This document shows positions 5,188 through 5,966 of a stretch of DNA of 5,966 nt, piece by piece (position 1 is the first letter of the stretch; each line of letters opens with the position of its first letter). This DNA comes from JBICHM01 sp043101835 (GTDB lineage Bacteria > Planctomycetota > Phycisphaerae > Phycisphaerales > UBA1924): assembly GCA_043101835.1 (NCBI GenBank), contig JBICHM010000151.1:1-5966 (forward strand), read 5' to 3'. The notes beneath the pieces were generated by a model that saw nothing but the letters and a program-made list of their open reading frames with translations, was not told where the DNA came from and did not search any database. The translations under genes and the position numbers were made by a program.

Positions 5188-5966
5188 ATGGCGTCGTCAA
5201 ACGCGCTGCTCACCGGGCTCACGGGTCTGCAGGCCAACAGCCGCAGGCTCGAGGTCATCGGCAACAACATCTCCAATGTGAACACCACCGCGTACAAGTC
5301 GTCGCGGATGCTGTTCAGCCCGGCGCTCAGCCGCAACCTGAGCCTGGGCGGAGGGCCGAGCGGCGCCAGCGGCGGCACGAACCCCGCGCAGATCGGCCTC
5401 GGCGTGCGTGTCGCCGGCGTGCAGCGGAACTTCAACGACGGCCCGATCGGCGCAACCGGCGTCAACACCGACATCGCCATCGAGGGCGCGGGCTTCTTTA
5501 TCGTCGAGCGGGGTGGGTCGCAGTTCTACACCCGCGCCGGCGCGTTCCAGTTGAACGCCGAGAACACGCTGACGACCCTCACCGGCGAGCGCCTGCGCGG
5601 CTACGGCATCGATGACGACTTCAACATCATCGACGGTTCGCTCACGGACCTCTCGATCCCGCTGGGTGAGCTGACGATCGCGCAGGCCACCCAGAATGTC
5701 GACCTGCAGGGGAACCTGAACGCTGCGCCCGGCGGCCAGGCGACGCAGGGCGCCATCATCGACTTCGACCAGCCGTTCACCGACACCGGCGGCGCGCCGC
5801 TGACGGGCGCAAGCGTGCTCGTCGGCAACCTCGAGGATCCGAACAATCCCGGCGTCGCGCTGCTTCCCGGCGCCGGCGAGCCGTACACGCTCACGCTCTC
5901 GAATGTGCTGAAGGGGTCGCGCGAGCTGCCCGAGGCGACGCTGACAATCGACGCCACCACGACGGT
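5188..5966 (+). CDS. flgE: FlgE, flagellar hook protein (N-terminal part, cut by window edge)
   Basis: FlgE is the exported subunit of the hook, the flexible joint between rod and filament. The window holds 259 complete codons with no stop, so the gene continues past the right edge. The N-terminal helix contains the rod/hook signature NNISNVNTTAYKSSRMLF (26-43). TDIAIEGAGFFIV (94-106) and FYTRAGAFQL (113-122) followed by LTGERLRGYG (131-140) are the classic flagellar basal-body segments. VDLQGNLNA (171-179) resembles the hook-type 'L-x-G-N-L-x' element that distinguishes FlgE from FlgF or FlgG. Residues 54-66 form a Gly/Ser-rich stretch before the conserved QIGLGV (69-73). The wording 'SNALLTGLTGLQANSRRLEVIG' (split across 3-24) is close to what I recall from planctomycete hook proteins. 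It has its own strong ribosome site and follows a 32-nt gap with a hairpin. The full length and the exposed middle domains cannot be judged here. Confidence 0.93.
   Translation, partial: MASSNALLTGLTGLQANSRRLEVIGNNISNVNTTAYKSSRMLFSPALSRNLSLGGGPSGASGGTNPAQIGLGVRVAGVQRNFNDGPIGATGVNTDIAIEGAGFFIVERGGSQFYTRAGAFQLNAENTLTTLTGERLRGYGIDDDFNIIDGSLTDLSIPLGELTIAQATQNVDLQGNLNAAPGGQATQGAIIDFDQPFTDTGGAPLTGASVLVGNLEDPNNPGVALLPGAGEPYTLTLSNVLKGSRELPEATLTIDATTT

Noticed and set aside
4980..5615. A 211-codon + strand frame overlapping the flgD-flgE interval gene and flgE
   Set aside because: Arg-rich, crosses the stop and start of two real genes, and has no motif; it is a shadow frame of flgE and its upstream neighbour.

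Overview
The window is a tightly packed flagellar gene cluster read entirely on the + strand. Eight genes occupy almost all of it: the end of fliH, fliI, fliJ, a MotE/YlxF-like membrane coiled-coil gene, fliK, flgD, a small conserved 'flagellar operon protein', and the start of flgE, which runs off the right edge. The DNA is very GC-rich (around two thirds or more by eye), with strong G/C at third codon positions. The hook protein N-terminus, the short FlgD and the overall gene order suggest a planctomycete, possibly of the Phycisphaerae. That placement rests on recognised protein style, not on a database search.

Layout: 1-140 is the fliH tail; 137-1513 fliI; 1517-2005 fliJ; 2002-2679 motE-like; 2728-4146 fliK; 4166-4606 flgD; 4613-5155 the flagellar operon protein; 5188-5966 flgE (partial). 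fliH/fliI and fliJ/motE-like overlap by 4 nt (GTGA and ATGA). The other gaps are 3, 48, 19, 6 and 32 nt. No internal promoter, intrinsic terminator, mobile element, RNA gene or CRISPR was seen, so all eight genes are probably one transcription unit starting upstream of the window. No stretch over 48 nt lacks a gene.

How the genes work together: FliH, FliI and FliJ form the cytoplasmic ATPase complex of the flagellar type III export apparatus. FliK is the exported hook-length ruler that switches substrate specificity. FlgD is the scaffold cap on which FlgE hook subunits assemble. The MotE-like protein and the small protein between flgD and flgE are conserved passengers in such clusters and are the least understood parts here. 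The order fliH-fliI-fliJ-ylxF/motE-fliK-flgD-small gene-flgE resembles the fla/che operon of Bacillus and clusters in other deep lineages, not the split operons of enteric bacteria.

I found no radically new system. The observations most worth a second look are the two poorly characterised proteins, a perfect hairpin over the stop codon just before flgE, and a 13-bp tandem duplication that sets the C-terminus of FliI.
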